Below the pieces are notes generated by a model. It searched no databases, was not told where the DNA came from, and worked only from the letters and a program-made list of their open reading frames with translations. Made by a program: the position numbers and the translations under genes. Positions 9,864 to 19,727 of a stretch of 64,000 nt of DNA are shown in pieces. The stretch's first letter is position 1, and each line of letters begins with the position of its first letter. The stretch comes from Flavobacterium psychrophilum (lineage in GTDB: Bacteria; Bacteroidota; Bacteroidia; Flavobacteriales; Flavobacteriaceae), in NCBI GenBank assembly GCA_945860385.1, contig CAMAQD010000002.1, forward strand, positions 62,001 to 126,000, in the 5' to 3' direction.

Positions 9864-9898
9864 AAAACGAGGTTCTCTTATTCAGAAAACCTCGTTTT
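9864..9898. terminator. Bidirectional terminator between convergent genes
   Basis: AAAACGAGGTT at 9864-9874 is the exact reverse complement of AACCTCGTTTT at 9888-9898. The A/T flanks give a U-tract in both directions. It sits between the convergent amylase gene (+) and M16 peptidase gene (-) and probably ends both transcripts. Confidence 0.9.
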
Positions 9899-9914
9899 TT
9901 AATTATTAAAAATC

Positions 9915-12626
9915 TTATTTTTTGGCAAAATCGCCAGCGTAAATCAAGACGAATTTTTGCAAATTGAAATACTTTTTCATCGCTGTATTTACCTTTGCAA
10001 CATCCAAAGCTTTTACTTTGTCTTCATAGTCAGAATAGGTTTTAAATGTTTTATTCTGATCTAAATATTCTCTAAGTTGTGTAACTAGAAACTCATCTGT
10101 TCCAAGCATTGTTTGGCGTTGTTGCAACCAAGATTTTAAAGAGGTGTCGAATTCTTCTTTTGTAAATCCTTTATCCAGCGCTTTTTGAATTTCTTCTTTC
10201 AAAGCATTGTCTAGTTTGTCTTTATACAGTGGATTAAAAAAAGCATAAACTCCCCAATCCCCCGTTTTATCAATTCCATTCCCTGAGATAAAAGAACCTG
10301 CGCCATAACTCATTCCTTCTACCTCTCGCAAACGCTCTGGTATTCTGGAAGATAGAAAAGCGCCTCCACCTAACATTTCATTGGCCATATCAACTGCTGG
10401 GTAATCAGGTTCGTTCATACCCATATTCAAATTGATTTTCCCTAATACAACTGCATTAGTTTTATCATTTACCTGAATAGTGTTATTGTATGCCTTAACA
10501 TCAAAATATTGAGTTGGAATCCTAGTGTAAACGATTTTAGAGTTCCAATTATCTAATGTTTCGTCCATAAAAGTTTTTATGCTTTTCTTTTCAATTCCTC
10601 CTACAAATACAATTTTACTGTTACTGCCGTTGTAAAAATCATTGTAATATTTTTTCAAATCCTCTAAAGTGATTTTGTTTAATTCAGCTATTTTCTCATC
10701 AGAAGTTTGTGAATAATAAGGATGCGACTTTGGATACAAAGCCGTTTGTTTTTCAATAGCCTCACCTACTATTGCTTGTGGTTCACTTTTGTTGGCTTCT
10801 AATCCACTTTTGGTTTCCAATTTCATTTTTTCAAATTCGGAGGCGTCGAAAATAGGGTTTCTCAAAATGTCTTTAAGAAGTGCCAAGGCATTGTTTAAAT
10901 TAGTTTTATCAGTACTTACATCAACATACAATCCATCAACATTACCTTGGAAATTAATATTAGTTTTGAATTGATCTAATTGATCGTTAATGTCTTTTTT
11001 ACTTCTTGTTTTAGTTCCCAATTTTAGCATTTTTGCGGTTAAATTCGCAATTAAATTCTTGCCTTCTAATGATTTTTCATCTCCCATTCGCAATAAAAAT
11101 CTGGCTTCAATTTTGTCTCCTTTTGAGGGTTTCTCCAACAGTGCATATTTTCCGCCTGAAGCTAGTTGGCCCATTTCAGTTGTTTTTAAAATATTGGCCA
11201 CCGAACTTTCAAAAGTGGCCTTGTTTTCCTCTAGAGCTTTTCCTTTATATCCATTTGTCAAAACTGTAATATCAGGAGTTTCGCTTACTTTTACGCGCTC
11301 TGCATTATTTTCTGGAATAAACCTTCCCCAAGTTCTATTGCTTTGCAAATAATATTTTTTGGCTACATTTTGGATATCTGCAAGTGTTAATTTTTCAATA
11401 TTATCTCTATTAATAAAGAATAAACGCCAATCTCCAGCGCCTATATTTTCTGTCAATGCAATAGACAAATCCATTGTTTTGTTATAGGTTTTTTCAAATT
11501 GTTTTACTAATTCATTTTTGGCTCTTTTCAAATCATCTTCGGTAAAAGTCATTTTGGGCACCTTGTTCATCGTTTGAAGAAAAGCCTCTTGAGCAGCTTT
11601 TAGATCCTTATCTTTTGGGATTTCGGATTGAAAATAACTAAACCCAGGGTCTTTGAGTGTAAAGCTATACCCATAAACACTAGTGGCCAGTTTCGTATCA
11701 ATCAAAGCTTTATACAAAGCCCCGGAAGGATTGTTCGTAAGAATCGAAATCAAAGCGCTGTTTGCGGCATACTCCTTATCCGAAAAACTTGGCGTGTGAT
11801 AAGCCATTGCTACATACTGCAAATCCCCATTTCTTTTCAATTCGACAAAACGCTCTCCATCTTGTGCTGGTTCAACAGTATAGGTTTGTTCAATAATTTG
11901 TTTTGATTTTGGAATAATTGCAAAATATTTTGAAATTAATTCCAATGTTTTGTTTTCATCAAATTTACCACCAACAATTAGTGTTGCATTATTGGGCTGA
12001 TAATGTTTTTTATAGAAATTATTTAGAGCGCTTTCTTTTACTCTTTCGATATCTTCTTTACTTCCAATGGTTGAATTTCCGTAATTGTGCCAAAGATAAG
12101 CTGCCGAAACTATCCTGTCCATAAGCACTCCAGACGGGTAATTCTCTCCTATTTCGAACTCATTTCGCACAACAGAAAACTCTGTATCCAGATCTGACTG
12201 CAAATTTGCCGAAGTTATCATCCTATCCGCTTCCATTACTAAAGCCCAATTCAAATTTTCATCGGTGGCAGGAAGAATTTCATAATAATTTGTTCTATCA
12301 TACCAAGTGGTTCCATTTGCCCAAGCCCCTTTATCAGCGATTGCTTTTTTTATTTCACTAAACTTGGAGGAGCGCTTAAACAACATATGTTCTAATAAAT
12401 GCGCCATTCCGGTTTCTCCGTAACCTTCATGTCTTGAACCTACATTATACACAATATTTACAACCACATTTGATTGTGCAGCATCTGGAATGAGAAGAAT
12501 TTTAAGCCCATTGGGCAAATTATATTCTTTAATTCCTTCGACTGATGTAACAAATTTTGGTAGTTGTGCAAAACTTAAACTTGCCAACAAAACCGTCAAT
12601 AAAATAGATAAAATAGCTTTTTTCAT
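9915..12626 (-). CDS. M16 family zinc metallopeptidase (pitrilysin/insulinase type)
   Basis: This is a periplasmic or surface peptidase of 903 residues. A signal peptide (residues 1-20, ending SLSFAQ) precedes two M16 halves. The first carries the inverted zinc motif HLLEH at residues 76-80 with a downstream Glu in the region near EFEIGENYP. The second half has the same fold but no zinc motif, as expected for the inactive clamshell partner. It stands alone on the - strand, convergent to the amylase operon. The physiological substrate cannot be read from the sequence. Confidence 0.93.
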   Translation of the reverse strand: MKKAILSILLTVLLASLSFAQLPKFVTSVEGIKEYNLPNGLKILLIPDAAQSNVVVNIVYNVGSRHEGYGETGMAHLLEHMLFKRSSKFSEIKKAIADKGAWANGTTWYDRTNYYEILPATDENLNWALVMEADRMITSANLQSDLDTEFSVVRNEFEIGENYPSGVLMDRIVSAAYLWHNYGNSTIGSKEDIERVKESALNNFYKKHYQPNNATLIVGGKFDENKTLELISKYFAIIPKSKQIIEQTYTVEPAQDGERFVELKRNGDLQYVAMAYHTPSFSDKEYAANSALISILTNNPSGALYKALIDTKLATSVYGYSFTLKDPGFSYFQSEIPKDKDLKAAQEAFLQTMNKVPKMTFTEDDLKRAKNELVKQFEKTYNKTMDLSIALTENIGAGDWRLFFINRDNIEKLTLADIQNVAKKYYLQSNRTWGRFIPENNAERVKVSETPDITVLTNGYKGKALEENKATFESSVANILKTTEMGQLASGGKYALLEKPSKGDKIEARFLLRMGDEKSLEGKNLIANLTAKMLKLGTKTRSKKDINDQLDQFKTNINFQGNVDGLYVDVSTDKTNLNNALALLKDILRNPIFDASEFEKMKLETKSGLEANKSEPQAIVGEAIEKQTALYPKSHPYYSQTSDEKIAELNKITLEDLKKYYNDFYNGSNSKIVFVGGIEKKSIKTFMDETLDNWNSKIVYTRIPTQYFDVKAYNNTIQVNDKTNAVVLGKINLNMGMNEPDYPAVDMANEMLGGGAFLSSRIPERLREVEGMSYGAGSFISGNGIDKTGDWGVYAFFNPLYKDKLDNALKEEIQKALDKGFTKEEFDTSLKSWLQQRQTMLGTDEFLVTQLREYLDQNKTFKTYSDYEDKVKALDVAKVNTAMKKYFNLQKFVLIYAGDFAKK

Positions 12627-12673
12627 AGATGTAATTTAAAATTTATTTATATTAATTTTTTTGAAACCTTGTG

Positions 12674-12681
12674 TAAATTTG
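12674..12681 (+). promoter_or_regulatory. Candidate -7 element TAAATTTG
   Basis: The sequence matches the Bacteroidota -7 consensus TAnnTTTG and lies about 100 bp upstream of the glycerophosphodiesterase start at 12784. No clear -33 TTTG partner is present at the usual distance, so this is a weak candidate. Confidence 0.3.
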
Positions 12682-12783
12682 CAATATTTTTCGATAGCTC
12701 TGCCGTTTTTTTAAGAAAAAAAACACGTAAATTGCTTAATTTGAATATTTTGCCTTTTTTTTGCATCAAAAAAAAAACAGTAT

Positions 12784-13443
12784 ATGAAGAAAATTGGACA
12801 TCGCGGCGCAAAAGGTTATGAACCCGAAAATACTTTGGTTTCTTTCCAAAAAGCAATCGATTTGAATGTGGATGGTGTTGAACTTGATGTTCATTTGAGT
12901 TCAGATGGAGCATTAATCGTGATTCACGATGAAACAATTGACCGAACCACCAATGGAAAAGGTTTCGTCAATCAGTTTACTGCATCAAAATTAAAGAAAT
13001 ATGGGATTCCAACATTGATTGAAGTTTTAGATTTGGCAAAAAAGCGCTGTTTTGTCAACATTGAACTCAAAGGAATCGGAACTGAAAAACCCGTCGTTGA
13101 ATTAATAGAACATTTTAGTACAGAGAAAAACTGGAATTATAAAAGGTTTTTGGTTTCTAGTTTTGATTGGAAAATGTTGGAAGAAGTTCAGCTTTTGCAT
13201 CCAAAAATTAGAATTGGTGTTTTAACGGAAGAATCTATTGAAGCAGCTTTGGCTTTCGCCAAAAAAGTAAATGCCTATTCCATTCATCCTGATTACCGAT
13301 TACTAACGAAAGAAAATGTAGCTTTGATGCAAGAAAATGGATTCGAAGTTTATCCTTGGACTGTGAATTCTAAAGAAGATATTCAAAAAATAAAATCATT
13401 CAACATAAACGGAATTATTTCCGATTTTCCAGATAGAATATGA
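12784..13443 (+). CDS. Glycerophosphodiester phosphodiesterase family protein
   Basis: This enzyme hydrolyses glycerophosphodiesters to glycerol-3-phosphate and an alcohol. The 219-residue protein starts directly with the GDPD signature: His6-Arg7 in KIGHRGAKG, Glu15-Asn16 in EPENT, Glu33 and Asp35 in GVELDVHL, and His48 in VIHDET. There is no signal peptide, so it is a cytosolic UgpQ-like form rather than the periplasmic GlpQ type. Its stop codon overlaps the start of the flavoprotein gene downstream by 4 bp, suggesting one transcript with coupled translation. Confidence 0.93.
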   Translation: MKKIGHRGAKGYEPENTLVSFQKAIDLNVDGVELDVHLSSDGALIVIHDETIDRTTNGKGFVNQFTASKLKKYGIPTLIEVLDLAKKRCFVNIELKGIGTEKPVVELIEHFSTEKNWNYKRFLVSSFDWKMLEEVQLLHPKIRIGVLTEESIEAALAFAKKVNAYSIHPDYRLLTKENVALMQENGFEVYPWTVNSKEDIQKIKSFNINGIISDFPDRI

Positions 13444-14648
13444 ACCAGAATTTTAACATTATAATTGTAGGCGGCGGCGCAGCAGGCTTTTTTACAGCAA
13501 TCAACATAGTAGAAAAAAATCCAAAATTAAAAGTAGCCATTCTCGAACGTGGAAGCGAAGTCTTGTCTAAAGTCAGGATTTCAGGCGGTGGAAGATGCAA
13601 CGTGACCCACGCCTGTTTTGAACCCAATGAATTAGTGAAATTTTATCCTCGTGGCGAGAAAGAATTGCGCGGCCCATTTCATCAATTTTGTTCTGGAGAC
13701 ACTGTGGAATGGTTCAGCGATCACGGTGTGGAACTTAAAATTGAGGATGATGGCCGTATGTTTCCCGTTTCGAATTCGTCGCAAACCATTATTGATTGTT
13801 TTTTGAAAGCGACCCATAAACTAGGAATTACCGTTTTGACGGGACAAAGCGTACAATCGATTTTCAAAAAAGATAATGTTTGGAAAATTGAGACCCAAAA
13901 CGAAAATTATATTGCCGAAAAACTAATTCTCGCCACAGGAAGCAACCCAAAAATTTGGGAAATGTTGCAAACTTTTGGTCACGCCATTGTAACTCCCGTT
14001 CCTTCCCTATTTACTTTCAACATCAAGGATTCAAGAATAAAAGAACTTCCCGGAGTTTCGGCACAAGTTTCAATAAAAGTAAAAGATACCAAACTGACCT
14101 CAACCGGCCCTTTGCTTATTACGCATTGGGGAATGAGCGGTCCGGCTATTTTAAAATTATCGGCTTGGGGTGCTCGAATTTTATCAGAGAAAAATTACCA
14201 ATTTACCATTTTCGTTAATTGGTTGAATGACCTTGACACTGATGAAGCCGAAAAAATCCTCAAAGATTTAAAACAGGAACACGCCAAAAAAGCGGTTTCT
14301 AAGAAATCCCCTTTTGATTTATCAAATAGACTTTGGGAGAGTTTGGTTCTTGCTTCGACTATTCAAGAAGGCACCAAATGGGCCGATTTATCTAAAATTC
14401 AACTACAAAACTTGTCCAATCAATTGACGAATTCGAGTTTCGAAGTCAATGGTAAAAGTACATTTAAAGAAGAATTTGTAACTGCCGGCGGTATTAATTT
14501 AAAGGAAATCAACTTCAAAACAATGGAAAGTAAATTGCACGAAAATCTTTATTTTGTAGGAGAAATTTTGAATATTGATGCTGTAACTGGCGGATTTAAC
14601 TTTCAAAATGCCTGGACAAGTGGATATATTTTAGCAAATTCGCTATAG
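13440..14648 (+). CDS. FAD-dependent oxidoreductase of the HI0933/BaiN type
   Basis: The 402-residue flavoprotein begins with a Rossmann fold (IVGGGAAGFF at about residues 9-18), followed by the family signature ISGGGRCNVTH near residue 50, an inserted beta/alpha domain, and a C-terminal FAD motif in VTGGFNFQNAWTSG. These are the hallmarks of the HI0933 family, annotated as NAD(P)/FAD-dependent oxidoreductase. The physiological substrate is not evident. Its ATG overlaps the last codons of the glycerophosphodiesterase, but no functional link between the two is known to me. Confidence 0.92.
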   Translation: MNQNFNIIIVGGGAAGFFTAINIVEKNPKLKVAILERGSEVLSKVRISGGGRCNVTHACFEPNELVKFYPRGEKELRGPFHQFCSGDTVEWFSDHGVELKIEDDGRMFPVSNSSQTIIDCFLKATHKLGITVLTGQSVQSIFKKDNVWKIETQNENYIAEKLILATGSNPKIWEMLQTFGHAIVTPVPSLFTFNIKDSRIKELPGVSAQVSIKVKDTKLTSTGPLLITHWGMSGPAILKLSAWGARILSEKNYQFTIFVNWLNDLDTDEAEKILKDLKQEHAKKAVSKKSPFDLSNRLWESLVLASTIQEGTKWADLSKIQLQNLSNQLTNSSFEVNGKSTFKEEFVTAGGINLKEINFKTMESKLHENLYFVGEILNIDAVTGGFNFQNAWTSGYILANSL

Positions 14649-14667
14649 TTCTTTTAAAAATTTATTG

Positions 14668-14675
14668 TATTTTTG
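14668..14675 (+). promoter_or_regulatory. Candidate -7 element TATTTTTG
   Basis: This matches TAnnTTTG in the 133-bp gap upstream of the repetitive surface protein gene, 107 bp before its start. No convincing -33 element is visible, so confidence is low. Confidence 0.3.
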
Positions 14676-14781
14676 ATACTAATTGAGTTAGTTTTTACAT
14701 TATTAAGAATACTATATTGTTATTTAACTGCTCAATAATTATCCTTTTTCAAATATGTATTAACCAATACCTTTCTGGTCA

Positions 14782-17700
14782 ATGAAAAAAAATTACTTGT
14801 TAATCGCTATATTTTTTAGTTTTTTTTCCTTCAATTCTTCGGCAATTAGTTTTAAAATTAATCCTTTTTCTATAGTTTTAAATGCTGAGCCATTCGAAAT
14901 CATAAGTTCTTCAAAAACAAATTTAGCAGATCCAATATCAAATCCGACCCCGTCTTCAACATCATTATGTGAAGGACAAACTTTAATATTAACTGCAAAT
15001 CCAAGCGGAGGAGTTGCTCCTTATACTTTCAGTTGGACTGGCCCAAATGGTTTTCTATCGGCAGCTGAAAATCCAGTAATAAACAATATTGGTTTAGCGG
15101 CAGCTGGAGTTTATTCTTTAACCATTACAGATGCTCTTAATGCTACTTCAATTATTCAAAGTACGGCTGCTATAGTTGTAAATACAAAAATAGATCCTGA
15201 ATTTGACGCAACTCTCCCGGCTATCTGTAAAGGCGGATTTGCTCCTATTTTATCAACAACATCAACCAACGGAATTACGGGAATTTGGAATCCTGCGATA
15301 GTAAATAATACAGCAACAACGACCTATATTTTTACACCTGACTCTGGTCAATGTGCCAATTCATTATCATTTACTATTTTTGTTTTAAATAATGTTAATC
15401 CAAAATTTACCTTACCGCCATCTATTTGTAGTGGTGATACGCCACCTATTTTACCAACCGTTTCTAATAATGGAATTGTTGGAAGCTGGAATCCTTCCAT
15501 CGTCAATAACATTACTTCCGGCTCCTATGTTTTTACGCCTTCTGCTGGACAATGTGCCACGGTAACTACAGTAACTATTGTAGTAAATCCATTGATGCCT
15601 GTTTTTATTCCGGCCATACAAACCATTTGCTCAGGAGAAACAACTTCCCCTTTACCTTCAACTTCTACTAATGGTATTACTGGAACTTGGTCTCCAGCTT
15701 TTAACAATACTTCAACTAGCACCTATACTTTTACACCAAATGCTGGACAATGCGCACCAACAACAGCTACCGCTACAATGACTGTTATTATAAATCCAAT
15801 AACGGCGGTTTTCACTCAAGTAACTCCAATTTGTTCTGGTCAAACTTTGGCTCCTTTGCCAACCACTTCTGACAATGGAGTGACTGGAACTTGGTCGCCA
15901 ATACTAAATAATACTGCAACCACTACTTATACTTTTACTCCGACTTTTGGTCAATGCACGGTAACTCCGGCTACAATGACCATTGTGGTTAATCCGATTG
16001 CAGCTATATTTACGCAAGTAGCAGCAATTTGCTCAGGTCAAACATTGGCTCCGTTGCCAACCACCTCTGACAATGGCGTGACTGGAACTTGGTCGCCAAT
16101 ACTAAATAATACCGCAACAACAACTTATACTTTTACTCCTACTATAGGACAATGCACGGTAACTCCAGCTTCAATGACCATTGTGGTTAATCCGATTGCA
16201 GCTATATTTACACAAGTTGCAGCAATTTGCTCTGGTCAAACTTTGGCTCCGTTGCCAACCACTTCTGACAATGGAGTGACTGGAACTTGGTCGCCTGTAC
16301 TAAATAATACTGCAACCACTACTTATACTTTTACTCCGACTTCTGGTCAATGCACGGTAACTCCAGCTACAATGACCATTGTGGTTAATCCGATTGCAGC
16401 TATATTTACGCAAGTAGCAGCAATTTGCTCAGGTCAAACTTTGGCTCCTTTGCCAACCACTTCGACCAATGGCGTTACTGGAACTTGGTTACCAGCACTG
16501 AATAATGCCGCAACAACGACTTATACTTTTACTCCGACTGTGGGACAATGCACAGTTAATCCTGCTATAATGACCATTGTGGTTAATCCGATTGCAGCTA
16601 TATTTACACAAGTAGCAGCAATTTGCTCGGGTCAAACTTTGGCTCCGTTGCCAACCACTTCTGATAATGGCGTGACTGGAACTTGGTTACCAGCAATGAA
16701 TAATACCGCAACAACGACTTACACCTTTACTCCGACTTCTGGTCAGTGCACAGTTAGTCCTACTACAATGACCCTTGTGATTAATCCGATTGCAGCTATA
16801 TTTACGCAAGTTGCAGCAATTTGCTCGGGTCAAACGATGGCTCCTTTGCCAACCACCTCTAACAATGGCGTGACTGGAACTTGGTCGCCTGTACTAAATA
16901 ATACCGCAACAACGACTTATACTTTTACTCCGACTTCGGGTCAATGCACGATAACTCCGGTTACAATGACCATTGTAGTCAATCCGATTGCAGCTATATT
17001 TACGCAAGTAGCAGCAATTTGCTCGGGTCAAACTTTGGCTCCGTTGCCAACCACTTCGACTAATGGCGTGACTGGAACTTGGTCGCCAATATTAAATAAT
17101 ACCGCAACAACAACTTATACTTTTACTCCGACTGTAGGACAATGCACCGTAACTCCGGCTACAATGACCATTTTGGTTAATCCAATAACGGCCGTTTTTG
17201 CGCAAGTTGCAGCAATTTGCTCGGGTCAAACTTTGGCTCCGTTGCCAACCACTTCGACCAAAGGCGTTACTGGAACTTGGTCGCCAATACTAAATAATAC
17301 CGCAACAACGACTTATACTTTTACTCCTACTGTAGGACAATGCACAGTTAATCCTGCTACAATGACCATTGTGGTTAATCCAATAACGGCCGTTTTTGCG
17401 CAAGTTGCAGCAATTTGCTTTGGTCAAACTATGGCTCCGTTGCCAACCACTTCGACTAACGGTGTGACTGGAACTTGGTCGCCTGCACTAAATAATAACG
17501 CAACAACTACGTATACTTTTACTCCGGCTTCTGGTCAATGCACAGTTAGTTCTGCTACAATGACCATTGTGGTCAATCCAAATATTCTGCCAACTTTCAC
17601 AGAAATTGCCCCTTTTTGTTCTGGTTTAGCAAGCCCAATTCTTCCAACAACTTCCAATAATTCAATTACTGGAACTTGGAATCCTGCAACTGTAAGTAAT

Positions 17701-19065
17701 GTAAATTCTACCACTTATACATTTACACCAACATCTGGGCAATGTGCAACAACAACAACTTTAAATGTAACAATTATTCCAAAAACAATTCCGTTGTTTG
17801 ACCCAATTGCTGATGTCTGCTATGACTCAACTCCTCCTAATTTACCCGTTACTTCAACTAATGGAATTACTGGAACCTGGAGTCCATCATCTGTAAGCAG
17901 TAAAGCTTCTGCTACATATACTTTTACACCACTTGATGGCATCTGTGCAACTACAACAACTTTAACCATAAATGTGAATGTTATCACACCATTATTTAAT
18001 ACACTTTCTCCAATTTGTGCAAATGCAATAGCACCGACGTTGCCGCCAACATCAATGAATGGAATTACAGGAACTTGGAATCCTGCAATTATTAGCAATA
18101 CTGCTTCAGCCAATTATATATTTACGCCGAATACAGGTCAATGTGCAATAACTACTACTTTGAGGGTGACCGTAAATCAAAATATTACCCCTGCTTTTAC
18201 AGAGATCGATCCAATTTGTTCGGGTGCTTTTTCTCCTGTTTTGCCATTAACTTCTAATAATTCTATCGCAGGAACGTGGAATCCTTCTACAGTAAGCAAT
18301 ACGCTATCTGGAACTTACATATTTACCCCAACCGCAGGTCAATGTGCAACTTCTACTACGTTGAATGTCATAGTCAACCCAAATACCACGCCACTTTTTG
18401 CGCCAATAGCCCCATTATGCTCAGGTGAAGTTAGTCCGGTTTTACCATTAACTTCAACAAATGGCGTGACTGGAACATGGAATCCTGCAACTGTTAGCAA
18501 TACTTTGTCTGGAAATTATATTTTTACACCAAAGGCAGGGCAATGCGCACCGACTGCAACTTTAAGCGTCCTAGTTTATCCATCTCCAACTTCGATTACA
18601 TTAAAAACAACCGATGTTATTAATGAACGACCTGTTGGAATTATTGAAATTATGGGCATTACAAGTGGCTTGGGACCATTTAAATACAGCATTAATAATA
18701 GTTCTTTTACACCAAATACAATCTATTCCAACCTGAATCCTGGCAATTATACAATCACGGTTTTAGATTCAAATGGTTGCATATTAAGTAAAGTAGTGAC
18801 TATAAATTCTATTTGTTTAATACCAAATGCAATTACCCCAAATAATGATAGTTTAAATGATACTTTCGACCTTACTGGTTGCGAGGTTGAAAAACTCCAA
18901 ATTTATAATAGATATGGAGTTGAAGTAAATGATTTTAGAAATTATTCAAACCAATGGGACGGAAAAAATAGAAAAGGAGAATCCCTAGCCGATGGTACCT
19001 ATTTTTATATTGCCGAAATTAAAGATGGAACTTCAAAATCAGGTTGGGTATTTGTTACTAGATAA
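14782..19065 (+). CDS. Large repetitive surface protein with T9SS type B (CHU_C) C-terminal signal
   Basis: This is a 1427-residue secreted protein. An N-terminal signal peptide (about residues 1-21) is followed by an Ig/PKD-like region (SLCEGQTLILTAN to about residue 145). Seventeen repeats of about 66-68 residues come next, each with a conserved Cys pair (ICSGQT and GQC), a TSxNGVTGTW core and YTFTP. The protein ends with a short SprB-like segment and a C-terminal domain starting IPNAITPNNDSLNDTFDL and ending YIAEIKDGTSKSGWVFVTR. That ending is the gliding-motility-associated CHU_C domain used for type IX secretion and cell-surface attachment. It is probably an adhesin or glycan-binding surface filament. 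Repeats 4-12 are nearly identical at the DNA level. Ligand and exact role are unknown. Confidence 0.92.
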   Translation: MKKNYLLIAIFFSFFSFNSSAISFKINPFSIVLNAEPFEIISSSKTNLADPISNPTPSSTSLCEGQTLILTANPSGGVAPYTFSWTGPNGFLSAAENPVINNIGLAAAGVYSLTITDALNATSIIQSTAAIVVNTKIDPEFDATLPAICKGGFAPILSTTSTNGITGIWNPAIVNNTATTTYIFTPDSGQCANSLSFTIFVLNNVNPKFTLPPSICSGDTPPILPTVSNNGIVGSWNPSIVNNITSGSYVFTPSAGQCATVTTVTIVVNPLMPVFIPAIQTICSGETTSPLPSTSTNGITGTWSPAFNNTSTSTYTFTPNAGQCAPTTATATMTVIINPITAVFTQVTPICSGQTLAPLPTTSDNGVTGTWSPILNNTATTTYTFTPTFGQCTVTPATMTIVVNPIAAIFTQVAAICSGQTLAPLPTTSDNGVTGTWSPILNNTATTTYTFTPTIGQCTVTPASMTIVVNPIAAIFTQVAAICSGQTLAPLPTTSDNGVTGTWSPVLNNTATTTYTFTPTSGQCTVTPATMTIVVNPIAAIFTQVAAICSGQTLAPLPTTSTNGVTGTWLPALNNAATTTYTFTPTVGQCTVNPAIMTIVVNPIAAIFTQVAAICSGQTLAPLPTTSDNGVTGTWLPAMNNTATTTYTFTPTSGQCTVSPTTMTLVINPIAAIFTQVAAICSGQTMAPLPTTSNNGVTGTWSPVLNNTATTTYTFTPTSGQCTITPVTMTIVVNPIAAIFTQVAAICSGQTLAPLPTTSTNGVTGTWSPILNNTATTTYTFTPTVGQCTVTPATMTILVNPITAVFAQVAAICSGQTLAPLPTTSTKGVTGTWSPILNNTATTTYTFTPTVGQCTVNPATMTIVVNPITAVFAQVAAICFGQTMAPLPTTSTNGVTGTWSPALNNNATTTYTFTPASGQCTVSSATMTIVVNPNILPTFTEIAPFCSGLASPILPTTSNNSITGTWNPATVSNVNSTTYTFTPTSGQCATTTTLNVTIIPKTIPLFDPIADVCYDSTPPNLPVTSTNGITGTWSPSSVSSKASATYTFTPLDGICATTTTLTINVNVITPLFNTLSPICANAIAPTLPPTSMNGITGTWNPAIISNTASANYIFTPNTGQCAITTTLRVTVNQNITPAFTEIDPICSGAFSPVLPLTSNNSIAGTWNPSTVSNTLSGTYIFTPTAGQCATSTTLNVIVNPNTTPLFAPIAPLCSGEVSPVLPLTSTNGVTGTWNPATVSNTLSGNYIFTPKAGQCAPTATLSVLVYPSPTSITLKTTDVINERPVGIIEIMGITSGLGPFKYSINNSSFTPNTIYSNLNPGNYTITVLDSNGCILSKVVTINSICLIPNAITPNNDSLNDTFDLTGCEVEKLQIYNRYGVEVNDFRNYSNQWDGKNRKGESLADGTYFYIAEIKDGTSKSGWVFVTR
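15220..18590 (+). repeat. Coding tandem repeat, 17 units; nine near-identical 198-bp copies
   Basis: The Ser codon of the ICSG motif recurs at 15835, 16033, 16231, 16429, 16627, 16825, 17023, 17221 and 17419, an exact 198-bp period. These nine copies differ at few positions, while three upstream and five downstream units are diverged to protein-level similarity only and vary between 66 and 68 residues. The gradient from homogeneous centre to diverged flanks indicates recent expansion or gene conversion of the central units. Confidence 0.95.
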
Positions 19066-19094
19066 AGTACAAAAGACCAAATTTTGGGAGATTT

Positions 19095-19529
19095 TTATCG
19101 ATTCATATTTTGCATTTCATAAATAAAAGTGTCTAAATCTACTTTTTTATCTACTAATGCTAACGCCTTATTGACGATGTAATTTACATTACCCGTAGAA
19201 AATCCAAGAGCTACAGCAAATTTTCTTAAAAGTGTTTCTTGCTTATCTCCAAGATGATGATCGTGATGAACCACTCTGGCAATGTTGTATAAATTTTCCA
19301 ATCTTTCCACATACAAATAAGGAGGATTAAGAGGGTATTTTAATGGATTGGCTAAAATTTCTTTATATTCTTCATCAGAAATGTCCAGCTTTACAGCCAA
19401 TTTATCTAAAAACTTTTTTTCATCGGGATCAAACTTCCCCCCATCTGCATACAATACACGGACTGCAGCAGAAAAACGACCTTTTATTCGGTGTTTGAAT
19501 TCGCTATCAAATAATTGTGCTATTGACAT
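19095..19529 (-). CDS. TerB-like protein
   Basis: The 144-residue soluble protein is mostly helical. Acidic segments such as YADGGKFDPDEKKF and VVHHDHHLGDKQE resemble the metal-binding helices of the TerB/tellurite-resistance fold. There is no signal peptide or membrane segment. It is a single gene on the - strand between the surface protein and the HupE gene. TerB-fold proteins often act in stress or envelope-associated complexes, but no such partner is nearby, so only the fold is proposed. Confidence 0.7.
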   Translation of the reverse strand: MSIAQLFDSEFKHRIKGRFSAAVRVLYADGGKFDPDEKKFLDKLAVKLDISDEEYKEILANPLKYPLNPPYLYVERLENLYNIARVVHHDHHLGDKQETLLRKFAVALGFSTGNVNYIVNKALALVDKKVDLDTFIYEMQNMNR

Positions 19530-19690
19530 AATAATAGGTTTTAAATGGCCCTATAAAGTTACAAATTATTTCTATAATTTTCAATTACCAACGGCCATTA
19601 TTTTCGTTGTGATTTCTTAGTTTTAATAAAATAAATGACACAAGAACCGCTTTTATTAGAGTTGTATAAAACTAATTTCAAAATAATTTG

Positions 19691-19698
19691 TAAGTTTG
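19691..19698 (+). promoter_or_regulatory. Candidate -7 element TAAGTTTG
   Basis: It matches TAnnTTTG and lies 29 bp upstream of the HupE/UreJ start codon at 19728, a plausible distance for a short leader. It probably drives the HupE, dCMP deaminase and S41 peptidase genes, which follow with almost no spacing. Confidence 0.5.
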
Positions 19699-19727
19699 AC
19701 AACCCCTAATCTTAATACTTATTTATA

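Noticed and set aside
10990..11352. Antisense reading frame inside the M16 peptidase gene
   Set aside because: It is a shadow of a well-supported gene with clear family motifs on the opposite strand. Similar shadows at 8648-9052 and 45709-46080 were rejected for the same reason.
15835..17619. Regular direct repeats that could suggest a CRISPR or satellite array
   Set aside because: The 198-bp units are in frame within one long coding sequence and encode conserved repeats. There are no short repeats with unique spacers and no cas genes.
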